DNA from: a virus
DNA length: 22,217 nucleotides
Direction: 5' to 3' (one strand)
IMG/VR virus record: IMGVR_UViG_3300030329_003368
Span: 1 to 22,217 of that record
Part shown: in pieces, positions 1 through 11,900 of the stretch
How the letters are laid out: each line of letters begins with the position of its first letter
How positions within the stretch are numbered: the first letter of the stretch is position 1
Program-made: the position numbers and the translations under genes
Notes under the pieces: model-generated
Seen by the model: only the letters and a program-made list of their open reading frames with translations
Database searches by the model: none
Told to the model about the DNA's origin: nothing

Positions 1-46
1 CAACTTCTCGTAATAAAGCAAAAAAGAAATATAGAGGACAAGGATA

Positions 47-325
47 ATGTGGAATTTCTTCCAATGGGCATGGAATTTATCATGGGGAGATGGAATTGCG
101 TTATTAATTTGTCTTTTTGTTTTTTATTATGGTAAAAAATGGATTGATAGTCGTTTCGGAAGTCTAAACAAACGCCAAAAACGTGAAATGAAGGCAATTG
201 TTAGAGAAGCAATGGACGAATGGACGGCAAATTGTGAATATTTAACTATTAAGACCGATGAAGAAGGTCGATATTACTGCTCTAAGAGCGATTGTGAAGG
301 TGTTAAGTTTAATGATGTTAAATAG
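47..325 (+). CDS. Small one-span membrane protein, unknown function
   Basis: A 92-residue protein that I do not recognise. The N-terminus is rich in tryptophan (W2, W7, W9, W13). It is followed by one hydrophobic segment at about residues 15-29 (IALLICLFVFYY core), then K30/K31 and a basic stretch (KRQKR near 42-46). By the positive-inside rule this suggests the N-terminus outside and a charged tail in the cytoplasm. The tail has three cysteines (C63, C78, C83) with acidic residues between them, which could bind metal but is too short to assign. The start is supported by AGAGG at 33-37, nine bases upstream; a second purine run, AAGGA, lies only two bases before ATG. It precedes a baseplate operon, so a late lysis-accessory or envelope role is possible, but nothing in the sequence shows it. 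The reading frame is clean and codon use matches the neighbours. Confidence 0.7.
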   Translation: MWNFFQWAWNLSWGDGIALLICLFVFYYGKKWIDSRFGSLNKRQKREMKAIVREAMDEWTANCEYLTIKTDEEGRYYCSKSDCEGVKFNDVK

Positions 326-330
326 TGGTA

Positions 331-340
331 ATTAAATAAG
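331..340 (+). promoter_or_regulatory. Possible T4-type late promoter (ATTAAATAAG)
   Basis: ATTAAATA followed by AG, 16 bases before the start at 357. It shares the core TAAATAAG with the motifs at 516 and 17911. The T4 late consensus is TATAAATA, read by the gp55 sigma factor; this copy differs at the second and third positions (TT for AT), so it is the weakest of the three. Confidence 0.35.
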
Positions 341-356
341 CAAAATCGGAGTAAAA

Positions 357-503
357 ATGGAAAAAAAGATGCTTAGAGAGATTACTAATGATAAATTAAC
401 ACCTAAAAAGCATGATTCTTTGGTTGAAACGGAGCTTTTTGACCCTGAAGAAGACGATGGTTTAGATTATGAAGTCGATGCGATGACCCTGACAGAATAT
501 TAG
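357..503 (+). CDS. Small acidic hypothetical protein (48 residues)
   Basis: ATG at 357 to TAG at 501-503. A clean GGAG at 348-351 lies five bases before ATG, the best ribosome-binding site in the window, and it supports a real gene despite the length. The product begins MEKKMLREITNDKL, then has a basic PKKHD patch (residues 16-20). It ends in a strongly acidic stretch (residues 29-41, with EEDDG and many D/E). No membrane segment, cysteine or known domain is visible. It lies between the membrane protein and gp25, 42 bases before gp25. An acidic tail in a small late phage protein could suit binding to another protein, but no function can be assigned. Many marine T4-like phages carry unassigned small ORFs between structural genes. 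Confidence 0.6.
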   Translation: MEKKMLREITNDKLTPKKHDSLVETELFDPEEDDGLDYEVDAMTLTEY

Positions 504-515
504 GTCAAAAAACTT

Positions 516-525
516 AATAAATAAG
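516..525 (+). promoter_or_regulatory. Probable T4-type late promoter before gp25 (AATAAATAAG)
   Basis: AATAAATA matches the T4 late -10 element (TATAAATA) at seven of eight positions, and no -35 element is needed for gp55-type sigma. It lies 20 bases before the gp25 start, so a transcript would begin about 10 bases before ATG. That short leader fits the lack of a Shine-Dalgarno sequence before gp25. It is likely to drive gp25, gp6 and the giant gp7 gene, since none of those junctions has another such motif. Confidence 0.5.
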
Positions 526-545
526 TTATATTCTCATACTTTTCA

Positions 546-947
546 ATGCCATTAGAACGGGTAGAGCAAGGTTTTAAGGACATTAGTGCAACATTTAAGA
601 TAAGTCCTTTAAATAACGACTTACTTGCACTAAAAAATAGTGCTGCAATTGCACGTTCTTTAAGAAATATTGTATTTACTAATCGTGGGGAAAAGTTTTT
701 TAATCCAAATTTTGGATGTGATTTGAAAAAATCATTATTTGAAACCTTAGATGAAGTTACAGCCTTAACTATTAAGGAAGAAATTGAATTTACTATCGTA
801 AATTATGAACCCAGAGTTGATTTACTCGATTTAACGGTGATTCCTGACTATGATAATAATGAATATTTTGTCACTATCGTATATAATATCATAGGTTTGG
901 ATGTTCCAGTTCAACAATTAGAGTTCGTATTGCTACCATCAAGATAA
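546..947 (+). CDS. 25: Baseplate wedge subunit gp25 (sheath initiator)
   Basis: 133 residues, against about 132 for T4 gp25. The protein belongs to the GPW/gp25 family, found in nearly all contractile injection systems. It sits in the inner baseplate with gp6 and gp53 and provides the strand to which the first sheath ring attaches. Family signatures are clear: an N-terminal AIARSLRNI helix (residues 34-42); the conserved RGEKFFNPNFGCDL segment (47-60); then LFETLDE (64-70); and the EPR motif at 88-90 (NYEPRV), which packs into the core bundle with gp6 and gp7. No Shine-Dalgarno sequence precedes ATG 546, and the next in-frame upstream codons give no better start. The stop TAA (945-947) abuts the gp6 ATG, so the two are probably translationally coupled. 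The assignment is secure by sequence and by context. Confidence 0.96.
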   Translation: MPLERVEQGFKDISATFKISPLNNDLLALKNSAAIARSLRNIVFTNRGEKFFNPNFGCDLKKSLFETLDEVTALTIKEEIEFTIVNYEPRVDLLDLTVIPDYDNNEYFVTIVYNIIGLDVPVQQLEFVLLPSR

Positions 948-2906
948 ATGCCCCTCCAAAACTTTACTGGTTTAGATTTTGACCAGATAAAAACTACCTT
1001 AAAGGATTATCTTAAGAATAATTCCAATTTTACAGATTATGATTTTGAAGGATCTAATCTATCTACAATTTTAGATGTCTTAGCATATAACACGTATATA
1101 ACCTCTTATAATGCTAATATGATATCTAATGAAGTATTCATCGATTCCGCCACTCTGAGGGAGAATGTGGTGGCACTGGCAAGGAATATAGGTTATTTAC
1201 CAAGGTCTAAAAAAGCATCAAGAAATAAAATAACTTTCTTTGTGGATATGACATCAATCTCACCCACTCCAGCAAGTTTAACTCTTAAAAAAGGTCCTGT
1301 TGCAAGTACTAATTCTTTTGGTGGTCAATCTTTTGTTTTTAATATACCTGATGATGAAACAGTTTCTATTATAGAAAGTACAGATTCTACTGGTGGTACT
1401 GGAAAATTGGCAAGATTTACTGATATAGATGTATATGAAGGAACTCTTTTAGATAGAGTATTTACATATTCTAGTAGAAATCCATTCCAAAAGTTTATTT
1501 TAGAGAATACTGGAATTGATCTTGATACATTGACTGTTAAGGTAAAATCAAATGCTAATTCTACAACTACTGTAGAATATGTTAGACAAGATAGTTTATT
1601 TGCAGAAAAAACAGGAACGACTATTACAGGTGAATCTAATGTATATTTTATTAATGAAGTTGAAAGTGAAAGATATGAATTGATTTTTGGTGATGGCATA
1701 TTTGGTAAAGCACTTCAAGATGGTAATGTTATTGAAGTATCTTATATCATAACAAATGGTGAATCTGCAAATGGCATTAGTAAACTTGCTTATGCTGGAA
1801 GATTAACTTATAATAGAAATTCTGTTGATTATAATGTAACAAGTGGAATCTCTTTAATCGCTACCCAGGGGGCATCTAGTGGGGGTGAGACCATCGAAAG
1901 TGTAGATTCCGTTAAAAAGTATGCACCACAGATATATGGTACTCAGAATAGGGCATTAACTGCTAATGACTATGAAATCCTAATACCTAATAAGATTTAC
2001 CCTGAAGCAGAGTCAATCTCTGTATATGGTGGTGAAGAGTTAATCCCACCACAATATGGGAAGGTTTTCATTAGTATAAAACCACGTACAGGTGATTTTG
2101 TACCAGGTGCAATTAAAGAAAATATTAAAAGAGATTTAAAGAAATATTCTGTTGCAGGTATTGTAGCAGAAATTCTTGATTTAAAATATTTGTTTATTGA
2201 GACTAATAATAGGGTTTATTATAATACAAATAAAGCACCTACTGCAGCTGCTGTAAGTACAATTGTTCAAAATAGTATTAATAAGTACGCTGAATCTGCG
2301 GAGCTAAATAAGTATGGTGCTAGATTTAAATATAGTCAATTCTTGAGAGTTATTGATCAAAGTCACGATTCAGTTACTTCTACTATTACTACAGTTGAAA
2401 TGCGACGTGATCTAAGATTAGCAACTGATACGTTTGCTGAATATGCAATTGATTTTGGTAATGAATTTCATATCGATTCTATGAATGGTTATAATATTCG
2501 ATCTACCGCATTTAATGTATTAGATATTAATGTTCCTGTTTACTTATTTGATATTCCAAATACTGATAAAAAGACAGGAACTATGAATTTATTCTCTTTG
2601 GATTCATCTGGATCAAATAGTCCTATAATTCAAAGAAAAAATATTGGAAAAGTTGATTACAAAACTGGTAGAGTTACCTTAGATCCTATCAATATTGTAT
2701 CTGGCAAAACTAAAGATGGTGTACAAATTATGGAAATATCTACAATTCCAGAATCTAATGATGTTATTGGATTACAAGATCTTTATTTGCAACTAGATAG
2801 TAGTAATGTTGAGATGGTTGTTGATGAAATCAGTTCTGGTATTGACCCTTCTGGATCTAATTATGTTGTTACACCAAGTTACACTACTGGAAGCATCGTA
2901 AGATAA
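948..2906 (+). CDS. 6: Baseplate wedge subunit gp6
   Basis: 652 residues, close to T4 gp6 (about 660). In T4 gp6 forms dimers that link neighbouring wedges into the inner baseplate ring; the family is related to the J proteins of phages P2 and Mu. Conserved blocks are an N-terminal helical region at residues 30-87 (DYDFEGSNLSTILDVLAYNT, then FIDSATLRENVVALARNIGY) and a central block at about 313-380 (GGETIESVDSVKKYAPQIYG, QNRALTANDYE, then PPQYGKVFISIKP). The C-terminal 150 residues (from about 500) are less conserved and serine/threonine-rich. ATG follows the gp25 TAA directly, with no clear ribosome-binding site, which points to coupling. The two conserved blocks use more C- and G-ending codons (around 1141-1200 and 1858-1900) than the rest. 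The gene ends three bases before the giant gp7-type gene. Confidence 0.96.
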   Translation: MPLQNFTGLDFDQIKTTLKDYLKNNSNFTDYDFEGSNLSTILDVLAYNTYITSYNANMISNEVFIDSATLRENVVALARNIGYLPRSKKASRNKITFFVDMTSISPTPASLTLKKGPVASTNSFGGQSFVFNIPDDETVSIIESTDSTGGTGKLARFTDIDVYEGTLLDRVFTYSSRNPFQKFILENTGIDLDTLTVKVKSNANSTTTVEYVRQDSLFAEKTGTTITGESNVYFINEVESERYELIFGDGIFGKALQDGNVIEVSYIITNGESANGISKLAYAGRLTYNRNSVDYNVTSGISLIATQGASSGGETIESVDSVKKYAPQIYGTQNRALTANDYEILIPNKIYPEAESISVYGGEELIPPQYGKVFISIKPRTGDFVPGAIKENIKRDLKKYSVAGIVAEILDLKYLFIETNNRVYYNTNKAPTAAAVSTIVQNSINKYAESAELNKYGARFKYSQFLRVIDQSHDSVTSTITTVEMRRDLRLATDTFAEYAIDFGNEFHIDSMNGYNIRSTAFNVLDINVPVYLFDIPNTDKKTGTMNLFSLDSSGSNSPIIQRKNIGKVDYKTGRVTLDPINIVSGKTKDGVQIMEISTIPESNDVIGLQDLYLQLDSSNVEMVVDEISSGIDPSGSNYVVTPSYTTGSIVR

Positions 2907-2909
2907 CAA

Positions 2910-5900
2910 ATGACAGAAAAGAGAGTCCAGTTTAATCAGATTGTAAAGAACCAACTGCCACAATATGTGCAGGAGGATTATCCTTTATTGGGTGAATTTT
3001 TATCTCAATATTATCAAGGACAGGAATATAAGGGTGGTCCTCTTAATTTGATTAATAATATTGATGATTATATTAAATTAAATGAATGTGCAAATATCAG
3101 TAAATCCACTAAACTTACTTCGAGAATTATTGACTCTGTGTCAACAATTCCTGTTGAGAATACAGAAGGATTTCCTGATCACTATGGTCTTTTAAAAATT
3201 AACGATGAGATTATAACTTATAAAAGTAAAACTAGTGTATCTTTTGTAGAGTGTTCTAGAGGATTTAGTGGAATTACCTCATTTACTAATAGTGATAATC
3301 CAGAAGATCTTATATTTTCTACATCAAATGTGGCTATTCATGAAGATGAGACCGTTGTAGAGAATTTAAGTAACTTATTTTTAGAAAAATTCCTTGAAAA
3401 AGTTAAAAAACAGTTTTTATATGGATTCGATACTAATTTACACTCAGATATAAATCAAAATCTGTTTATTAAACAGTCAAAAGATTTTTATTCAACAAGA
3501 GGAACTGATGAATCCTTCAAAATCCTCTTCGGAGCACTATATAGTGAAAAAGTTGATATTATTAGACCCAGAGATTATGTAATATCCCCTTCTAATGCAA
3601 ATTATAAGTTAGCAAGAGACCTTATTGTAGAACCTGTTGAAGGCGATGTAACAGGTTTAGTAAATAATACGCTTTTTCAGGATGCTTTTGAGAATATAAC
3701 AAAAGCGTATGCTCCTGTCTCTGATGTAGAAAAGGTAGTTGTTGGAGTTTTAACTAATACTTATTGGAAAATTAGTATTGATGGATCTTATAGTCAAAAT
3801 GATGGATCTACTGATTTAATCTATGGTGAATTTGTTCCAAATGCTAAAACTAAGATAATAGGTAAAGTAGGTGTAGCTCAGACTTATTTGGATGTTGATT
3901 CAACTCTTGGATTTCCAAATTCAGGTACTCTATCTTATAGATTTGAAGATGGGACAGTTGGAGTATGTACATATGCTCATAAAACTATAAATCAGTTCTT
4001 AGGAATTAATACAACGGGTATTGGTAAGACAATTCGTGATAATACTGCTATTGATCAAGATACTTACTCTTATAGTGCTGGTGCTGGTAAGACAGATGGT
4101 ATAAAAGTTAAAATTAGAGCAGTTTTGAATAATTTGGATATTCCAAAAGAGACATATTATCAAAAATCGGGTTCTAAAGTTAAACTTATCTCATTAGGTA
4201 AGATTGGTAAAGATAATAAGGTAAATAATTGGTTATTTAATACATCTCAGTCTTATGTCGTTGAAAAATTAGAAATTATTGATTCTATTAACTTCCTTTA
4301 TAAGTTAACGACGAAAGATAAGAATATTTTAAGAATTGGTGATAAAGTAACTACTCATTTAACTGTAAATAACACCGTTAAGTGGGGATCTCCTATTACT
4401 TCGGAATTTGAACCTTCTACAGGTCGTGAATATAATGTAAATGATATTTTTGATGAATATTCTTGTTTGATACAAGGAACTGGTATAACAGATGTTAGTA
4501 AAGTTGTTAAAGTAACCAGATTAATCACTAAAGCTGATTCTACAATCCATCCAAGGATAAATGAGCAAACTGCAAATGTTCAAAATGTCTATCTTGATGG
4601 AAAAAATACTTTAGTTGCTTCTTCATCAATTCCTTATAGTGGAAAAGTTAAATTAAACCCAAAAAGGCAAAAATTTGATAATATCACTGGAACTTATAAT
4701 AAAGGTGATACAATCATAAAAATTTCTAGTGGTATAGATCATAATTTCCGTACAGGAGATATGATTTACTATACTCCTCAATTTGAGTCAAAAACTATAA
4801 AACTTCCTAATGGAAAAGAAGAATTTATTGAATGGGTTGAAAGTTCTCTCTTTGAGAAGGGTACAAATAATGATTATGGTGAAGGAATTTATTATGTTGA
4901 AAGAATTGATGATAATAATGTAAAATTCGCAAAAAGCAGGTCAAATCTTTATAATGAGATTTATGCATCTGTTACGACTGATGGTGGAGTTGATAATGTC
5001 ACTATAGTTAATAATATTGTTGAAAAGTATGAATTTTATAACAAAAGAATTGAATCTCAAAAACTTTTAAGGAAGATTGATCCAGTAACTCATGATGGTA
5101 AATTTACCACTACAATGCCAGGATATACTGGTATTTTAGTAGATGGTGTAGAGATTTTAAACTATAAATCTACTGATTTTGTATATTATGGTAATATCGA
5201 TTCTATTGATGTTGTAAAAGGTGGTAAAAATTATGATGTAATTAATCCACCTAAAGTAGCAATTACTGATTCGGTTGGTACAGGTGCAACGGGTACTGCA
5301 TCGGTCAAAGGTAATTTTAAAGAGATTAGACTCTTAAAATCTGGATTTGATTATCTTGATGTTCCTATAGTAAAAATTACTGGGGGAAATGGTAGTGGTG
5401 CTGTTGCAGAGGCTAAGTTAGTTACAGTTCCACATCAAAGAACTTTTGATTCTACTGGAATTGGATCTGATACTACTGGAATAGGTACTGTTATAATTGG
5501 TGCATCAAGTAATCAGTCAACTATTGGATTTTCTACTTATCATAAGTTTAGAGAAGGTGAAAGAGTTGTTTATAAAACTTTTGGAGAGAAATCATTAGCA
5601 GGACTTGGTACAGACTCAATATATTATGTTTCATTAAGTGATGATTTTACTGTTAAGTTACATAAAACATATAATGAAGCAATTGCTGGACTTGGAACAG
5701 TAACGTTTACTGCATATGGTAAAGGAACTCATGCATTAAAATCTCTTAATGGAAAGGCAGTTGTAAGTTCTATTTCAATAATAGATCCTGGTTCCAATTA
5801 TGAAAATAAAGAAAGAACTTGTGTATCTATTGGTATTAATACTGCATTAAACACGATAAACATTCCTAATCATGGATTTAAAGATAGAGAAGTAATTAAG

Positions 5901-8900
5901 TATTCTAATGATCTTGCAAATGTTGGATCTGGTACTACTACATTAGTTACTGGTCTTTCTACTGCTAAAGATTATTATATTTCTATTATAAATGAAAATT
6001 CATTCCAGTTAGCTGCAGTTGGAGTTGGAACAACAGTACCTGATTTTTATCTTAATACTAAACAGTTTGCAGATTTAAGTAGTGTTGGATTTGGAACTCA
6101 TAAATTCAACTATCCTCCTATTCAAGTACAAATTGAAGGTACTGTTGGTATATCTTCTATATCAGGAGATACTTTTGAAGCATCTGTACAACCTATTGTA
6201 AGGGGTGAAATAACATCTATCAATTTGACAGATAACGGTGCTGGATATGGAGTAACCAACGTTCTTAATTTTGAAAGAGATCCTCAAGTTGAAGTATTTT
6301 CTGGTCAGAATGCAGTATTAACACCTGTTATATCTGGGGGCAAAATTGTAGATGTTAGTGTAAGTGCAGCAGGTACTAATTATAATGCACCACCTAATTT
6401 GGCAATTAGTGGAATTGGAACAGGTGCTGAATTAGTTCCTGAAGTTAATGCTCTTGGTAATATTGTATCTGTTAAAGTACAACATGGTGGATTGGGATAT
6501 GGTGTATCTACCACCTTTATTCAGGTAGATGCTGCAGGACAATCTGCTAAATTTAAACCCCATTTGGAATCCTGGCAATTAAATAAAGTTAGAAGAAATG
6601 AAGATAATATAAGTGATGATGATGTTTTCCTCTCACTTCCACTGAATAGTAATTTTGGATTGCAATGCTCTTATGCATATGCACCTAGAAGTTTAAGAAA
6701 GATTCTATATGCAACTGATCAGGATGGTCAAATTTTATTTGGAGCAAAAGATCTCAGATTAGTTAATAATATAGAGGTAGATAATACTCAACATTCTCCT
6801 ATAATTGGATGGGCTTATGATGGACATCCAATTTATGGTCCATATGGATATTCATCTCAGACTGGTGGTGCTGTTGTTCAAATGAAGTCTGGGTATCTTG
6901 AACAGGCAAGTTTAGTAAGTGGAAGACCTCCTGTAAGTGAATTCCCTGCTGGATTCTTTATTGAAGATTATAAGTATATTCCTTCAGATGATGAAAGTGT
7001 ATTAGATGAGAATAATGGAAGGTTTTGTGTTACTCCAGAGTTTCCCAAAGGTACATATGCATATTTTGCAACTTTTGAGAAGATTCCATCTTCAAGTGGT
7101 ATATTTGAAGATTATAAGGCACCATCTTTTCCATATTTAATTGGTAATTCTTATAATTCTAAACCAAATGCATTCAACTTTAAGAGAAAATCAAATCAAG
7201 ATGATTTGAATTTAAATAATACTCAATGGGTTAGAAATACTTATCCATATGCATTGAATAAGAAATATAGTGGATACTCTTATGTTTCACAATCTTATGA
7301 TTATGTACCTCAAGATTCTACTATTGATTTTGCTAAAAAGGGAACTATAGATGCAATTGGAATATTAACAGGAGGAACTGGATATGCGGTTAATGATAAA
7401 GTTGTTTTTGATAAAGCAATAAAGAATAATTTTAATGCATCTGCTAAAGTTGCTAAAGTTGCAAGTCCAGGAATAGGAACTGTTTCTGTAACTAATACTA
7501 CATTCTCTGATATTGAATTTTATCCTTTAGCAAAAGAAAATTCTAGAGATACTTTAGTTGGAATTTACACTGATAATCTTGGTCTCTTTGATAAATCAGT
7601 TGTATCTATTGCAGGTATAAACACAACTGCTTCTAATGTTGATGGTACGTATCATATTGGAATTAGTACTAATTTATTGACTGTAACTTCTGCTATTAGC
7701 ACTGAAGGTGTTACTGGTATTGTTACTTATTTCTCAGTAGGTGGTGAAATAAAATGGCCATTTATTAAAGAAAATGATCTTTATAAGGTAGGAACTGAAG
7801 AGATAAAAGTTTTAAACATTGATGAACTTAATTCTCGTCTTAGAGTTTTAAGATTGAATAATGCTGTTAGTGGTGTATCTCATACCATAACTACTGTTCT
7901 AACTGAACTTCCTAGAAAGTTTACTATTCAACCAAGTGGAGGAACGACATCCTATCCTACTAGGATGAATAAGGAAGTATATTTTGATGCTAGGGAATCT
8001 GTTGCAATAGGAACTGCTCAACCATTTAGTGTTGTTGGTGTTGGAAGTACTCTTAGGTTTGCTAATCCAGGAGCTGGTATAACTGAATTATTTGCTCCTC
8101 TTCAAACTTTATATTTACCTAAGCATGGGTTAGTAACTGGTGATAAAGTTACTTATCAAGCAGATGGAAGTGGTGACTATAATATTGGAATTATCACTTC
8201 TTCCAATCAAGTAGCAACTGGTGATAGTTTTAGTTTATCTGATTATTCTTCTTTATGGGTTGCTAAAATAAGTGATCATTATATTGGATTATCAACTGTT
8301 AAAGTTGGAATGGGATCAACAGGATCCTTTGCTGGAATTGCAGATACGACTTCTCATCAAGGGTTGGTTTATTTTAATCATGTTGGTCTAGGTGGTACAA
8401 CACATAGTCTTAAGACAGATTTTAATGTTGTAAAGGGTGATTTGGAAAGAAATTTAGTAACTGTCAAGATTTCTGCAGGAGCTACTCATGGATTAAGTAA
8501 TGATGATACTATTTCTATGAATATTAATCCTGGAATTAGTACTACTACAACTTTAAAATATAATTTAGCAAATAGAAAGGTTATAGTTAATCCATTAGGA
8601 TTTAGTACTTCTGGAATAGTAACTACTACTTCAGCAACGGGAATTCCTGATTCTATTAATATTAATGATCATAATTTAACAACAGGTCAAAAAGTAATCT
8701 ATACTGAAAATGATACAGGAACTGCTATTGCTGGATTAACAGATGAAACTCAATATTATGTTTATGTTGTAGATAGAAATTATATTAAACTAACAGAAAA
8801 CAAATACGAAACTACTCAATCAATTCCTGTTTTTGTTGGATTGACTACTGCGGGAGAAGGTACTTTATCACCAGTTAACCCACCTTTAAGATATTATAAA

Positions 8901-11900
8901 AATTCCAATGTAACATTTGATCTTACCGATTCTTCTCTCTCATATACTCAAAGTACCACTAATTATGCTGCTTTTAAATTAGAATTTTATGAAGATTCTA
9001 ATTTTACTGTTCAGTATAATACTAATGGTGTAGAAGATGACAAATTTAATATTACAGAAACTGGTACTGTTGGAGTTACAACTGATGCTAAATCTGTATT
9101 AAAGGTAGATGCAGATACTCCCGATATTTTATATTACAAGTTAGTACCAATAGATTCTTCTCAAAATACTGTAATAAACAAAGAAATTGTAGTAGATGAT
9201 ACTGTAGATTTAAATAATCAGATTATCTTTGAAAAGAGCATTTATAATGGTGATTTCAAGGTCACCAAATTAACTGATCAAGTTTTTACTTATAATTTGG
9301 GTGAAAGACCAGAAAGATCCGAATATACACCTTCACCTGCTCATTTGGATTATATAACAAATTCTTCAACTGCGTATGGTCGTATTGCTGAAATTAAGTT
9401 ATCTGACAAGGGTGGTGGATATGCTGATTTACCAGGAATTACTACAGTTACGACTACAACAGGAACTGGTGCAGAATTAGAAGTTTCTAGTAAAACGATA
9501 GGTAAAGTTGTAAGAACTAGTATTGATAATATTGGATTTGATTATCCTTCTGATTTAACATTAGATCCTAGTGCATTATTCCCACAAGTATTAAAGGTAG
9601 AACCTCTTACTGGATTTGATGCTATTGGAATTACTTCATTTGGAATAGGGTATAATACTAATCCAAGTCTGATTGTTCTTGATGGAAGTACTAAAGAACA
9701 GATTAAGGACGTTGATTTATTATATAATCGTGAAGAAAAGAAAGTTGAGATTTTAAAGAACAGTTATAGTTTATCTAATACACCTCCTACTATTATTCCA
9801 GTTGGAAATCCTAATGGTGTCAGAGCAAGTGGATTTACTTTTAATAGAGAAGATACTAGTACTACTTCCAGTACTACAAGTACAGTATATACAAATATTC
9901 CTACTGTAACTGTTACTCTAAGTGAATCCTTTAATAGTATTAAAACTGCTGGTGGAGATTTTAAGAATCCATTCCCATTTGCTATTAATGATGAAGTTTT
10001 AGTAGAAAATGTCAGTGTTGGTGTTGGTTCGACTTCTAAGGGATATAATTCTTCCCAGTATGAATATGCAAGATTTAAGATTGTTGAGGTAACTCCAAAT
10101 TATGGTGGTATTGGTACTGTTAAGTATCGTATGGATGGATACCTTCTTGATGATGAGTGGCCAGGTGTTTATGATAGTATAGAATCTGCTGGAATGCTGA
10201 TTCCAACCAAATGGTTCCCTCATTTTGATGCTACTCTTAAACCAAATGCGTTTAATAATGAAGATGAAGTAAGAGCAGGTGATAAGGAAGGTACAGTATT
10301 TGAATGGAATTCATCTGCAAAATTCTTAACTGTAGAGAGTAATGAAGAATTTGAAATTGGTGAAATTCTTATTGCTGATGATACAGGAGCACAGGGTAGA
10401 ATTAAAGAGGTAGTTTCTTTTGAATCCAAATACGATCTTGATGATATATCCACTACTGATAATGGATGGGAATATCTAACTGGATTCTTAAATAATGAAT
10501 TACAAAAAACACCAGATAATGATTATTATCAGAGTTTCTCTTATTCTATTAAATCTAAAGTTCAGTTTGAGGAATGGAAGAATATTGTTGGATCATTAAA
10601 TCATACTGCTGGATTTAAGAAATTTAGTGATCTTCAAGTTGAATCTTCTTTAGGATCTGATATTGCTCTCCAAGTTGGTATATCGACTGAAGTTACAAGA
10701 GTATTGGATCTTCATGGTTTGGAAGATATTAATAGGGTTAGAAACTTTGATTTGGCAACTGAGAATTTCCTTACTGGGGTTTCAAGAGCATATTCAGATG
10801 AGATTAACTTTAAGACAAGACTTATTACTGATTACTCAGAATCTATTGGAAATAGAGTTCTGGTTATGGATGATATTAGTGATGAGTTTAATAATAATCC
10901 ACGATCAACTCCATATTCAGATGTTTGGAGACAAAGATTGTCAGATGGTAGATCACAAGCATTCATAATTTATATACAAGATAGATTATATACTGGTGAG
11001 AGACAAATATTAAGAGTTAACGCATTACATGATACTGGTCGTGGTATATCAATGCTCAATCAGTATGGTGATGTTTGGAGTGTTCTTGATTTAGGAGACT
11101 TTGATTATGTAATTGACGGAGCTGATTCTATTCTAAGATTTTATCCTCATAAGTTTAAACTTAACAATTATAATGTTGTACCTTTCGTCTTTAATGTTGA
11201 TAAGAATATTCTTGGAATTACTACTAGTCAAATAGGTGTATCAGTTGGTAGTACTGAAATACCAGCTGCACCTGCAAATCCTTCTACTGGATTAAATGGA
11301 TCTCTTGTTAGTATTGCATCTACCGTAGTTGAAATTGCTGGTGGTGCTGCTGGTACGGTATTCACTCTTGCTGGTATTGGAACGACTATATCTGGACATA
11401 GATCTGCTAAGATCTTTATGAGTATTGAAGCAAGTGATGGAAGTGTTGAGCACGATGAATTAACTGTTATTCATGATGGAACTAACGTTGGATGGCAAGA
11501 ATATGGTCAGTTAACAATTCACTCTCTTGATCCTTATAGTACTGGAAATATAGGAACTTACTGGCCATACATGTCTGGTAATGATCTTATAGTATCTTAC
11601 ACTCCAGAAGCAGGATATACAACATCATGGGTTAATGCAGTTGCTATAGGTATCGCTACAGAGGGGTATCAAGGAATTGGTACTTATGACTTCTCATATG
11701 GTTCTATGAGAGCACAAAGTACTGGTATTGTTTCTAGTTCTACTCCAAGTGCTGTTGGTATTGCTAGTTACCATAATGACTATGATGCTGCTTATTGTGT
11801 TGTCCAGATTGCAAATGTATTGGATGGTAACTATGAGATATCAGAAGTTATTATTGTAGATGATTATGCTGATGATTCTCAGGTAATGTTAACTGAATAT

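Noticed and set aside
1-13. Possible end of an upstream gene (AAC TTC TCG TAA, followed by another TAA)
   Set aside because: Three codons before a stop are too few to support a gene; it is plausible but cannot be shown.
63-313. Zinc-ribbon or spanin assignment for the 92-residue membrane protein
   Set aside because: Only three cysteines, uneven spacing, no lipobox and no coiled coil; there is not enough for either.
1325-1699. Minus-strand open frame of 124 codons inside gp6
   Set aside because: It lies wholly inside a secure gene, the product is low-complexity, it has no ribosome-binding site and resembles no family; it is a shadow frame.
2303-2312. GCTAAATAAG, a copy of the late-promoter core inside gp6
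   Set aside because: It encodes conserved frame residues, no gene starts soon after it, and chance matches are expected in A+T-rich DNA.
9999-10453. Two overlapping minus-strand open frames inside gp7
   Set aside because: Antisense to a continuous 15-kb coding frame with normal codon use; the products look random.
10663-10968. Plus-strand 101-codon frame in another frame within gp7
   Set aside because: It overlaps the well-conserved region just after gp7 block 2, and its leucine/isoleucine-rich product is a frame-shift shadow.
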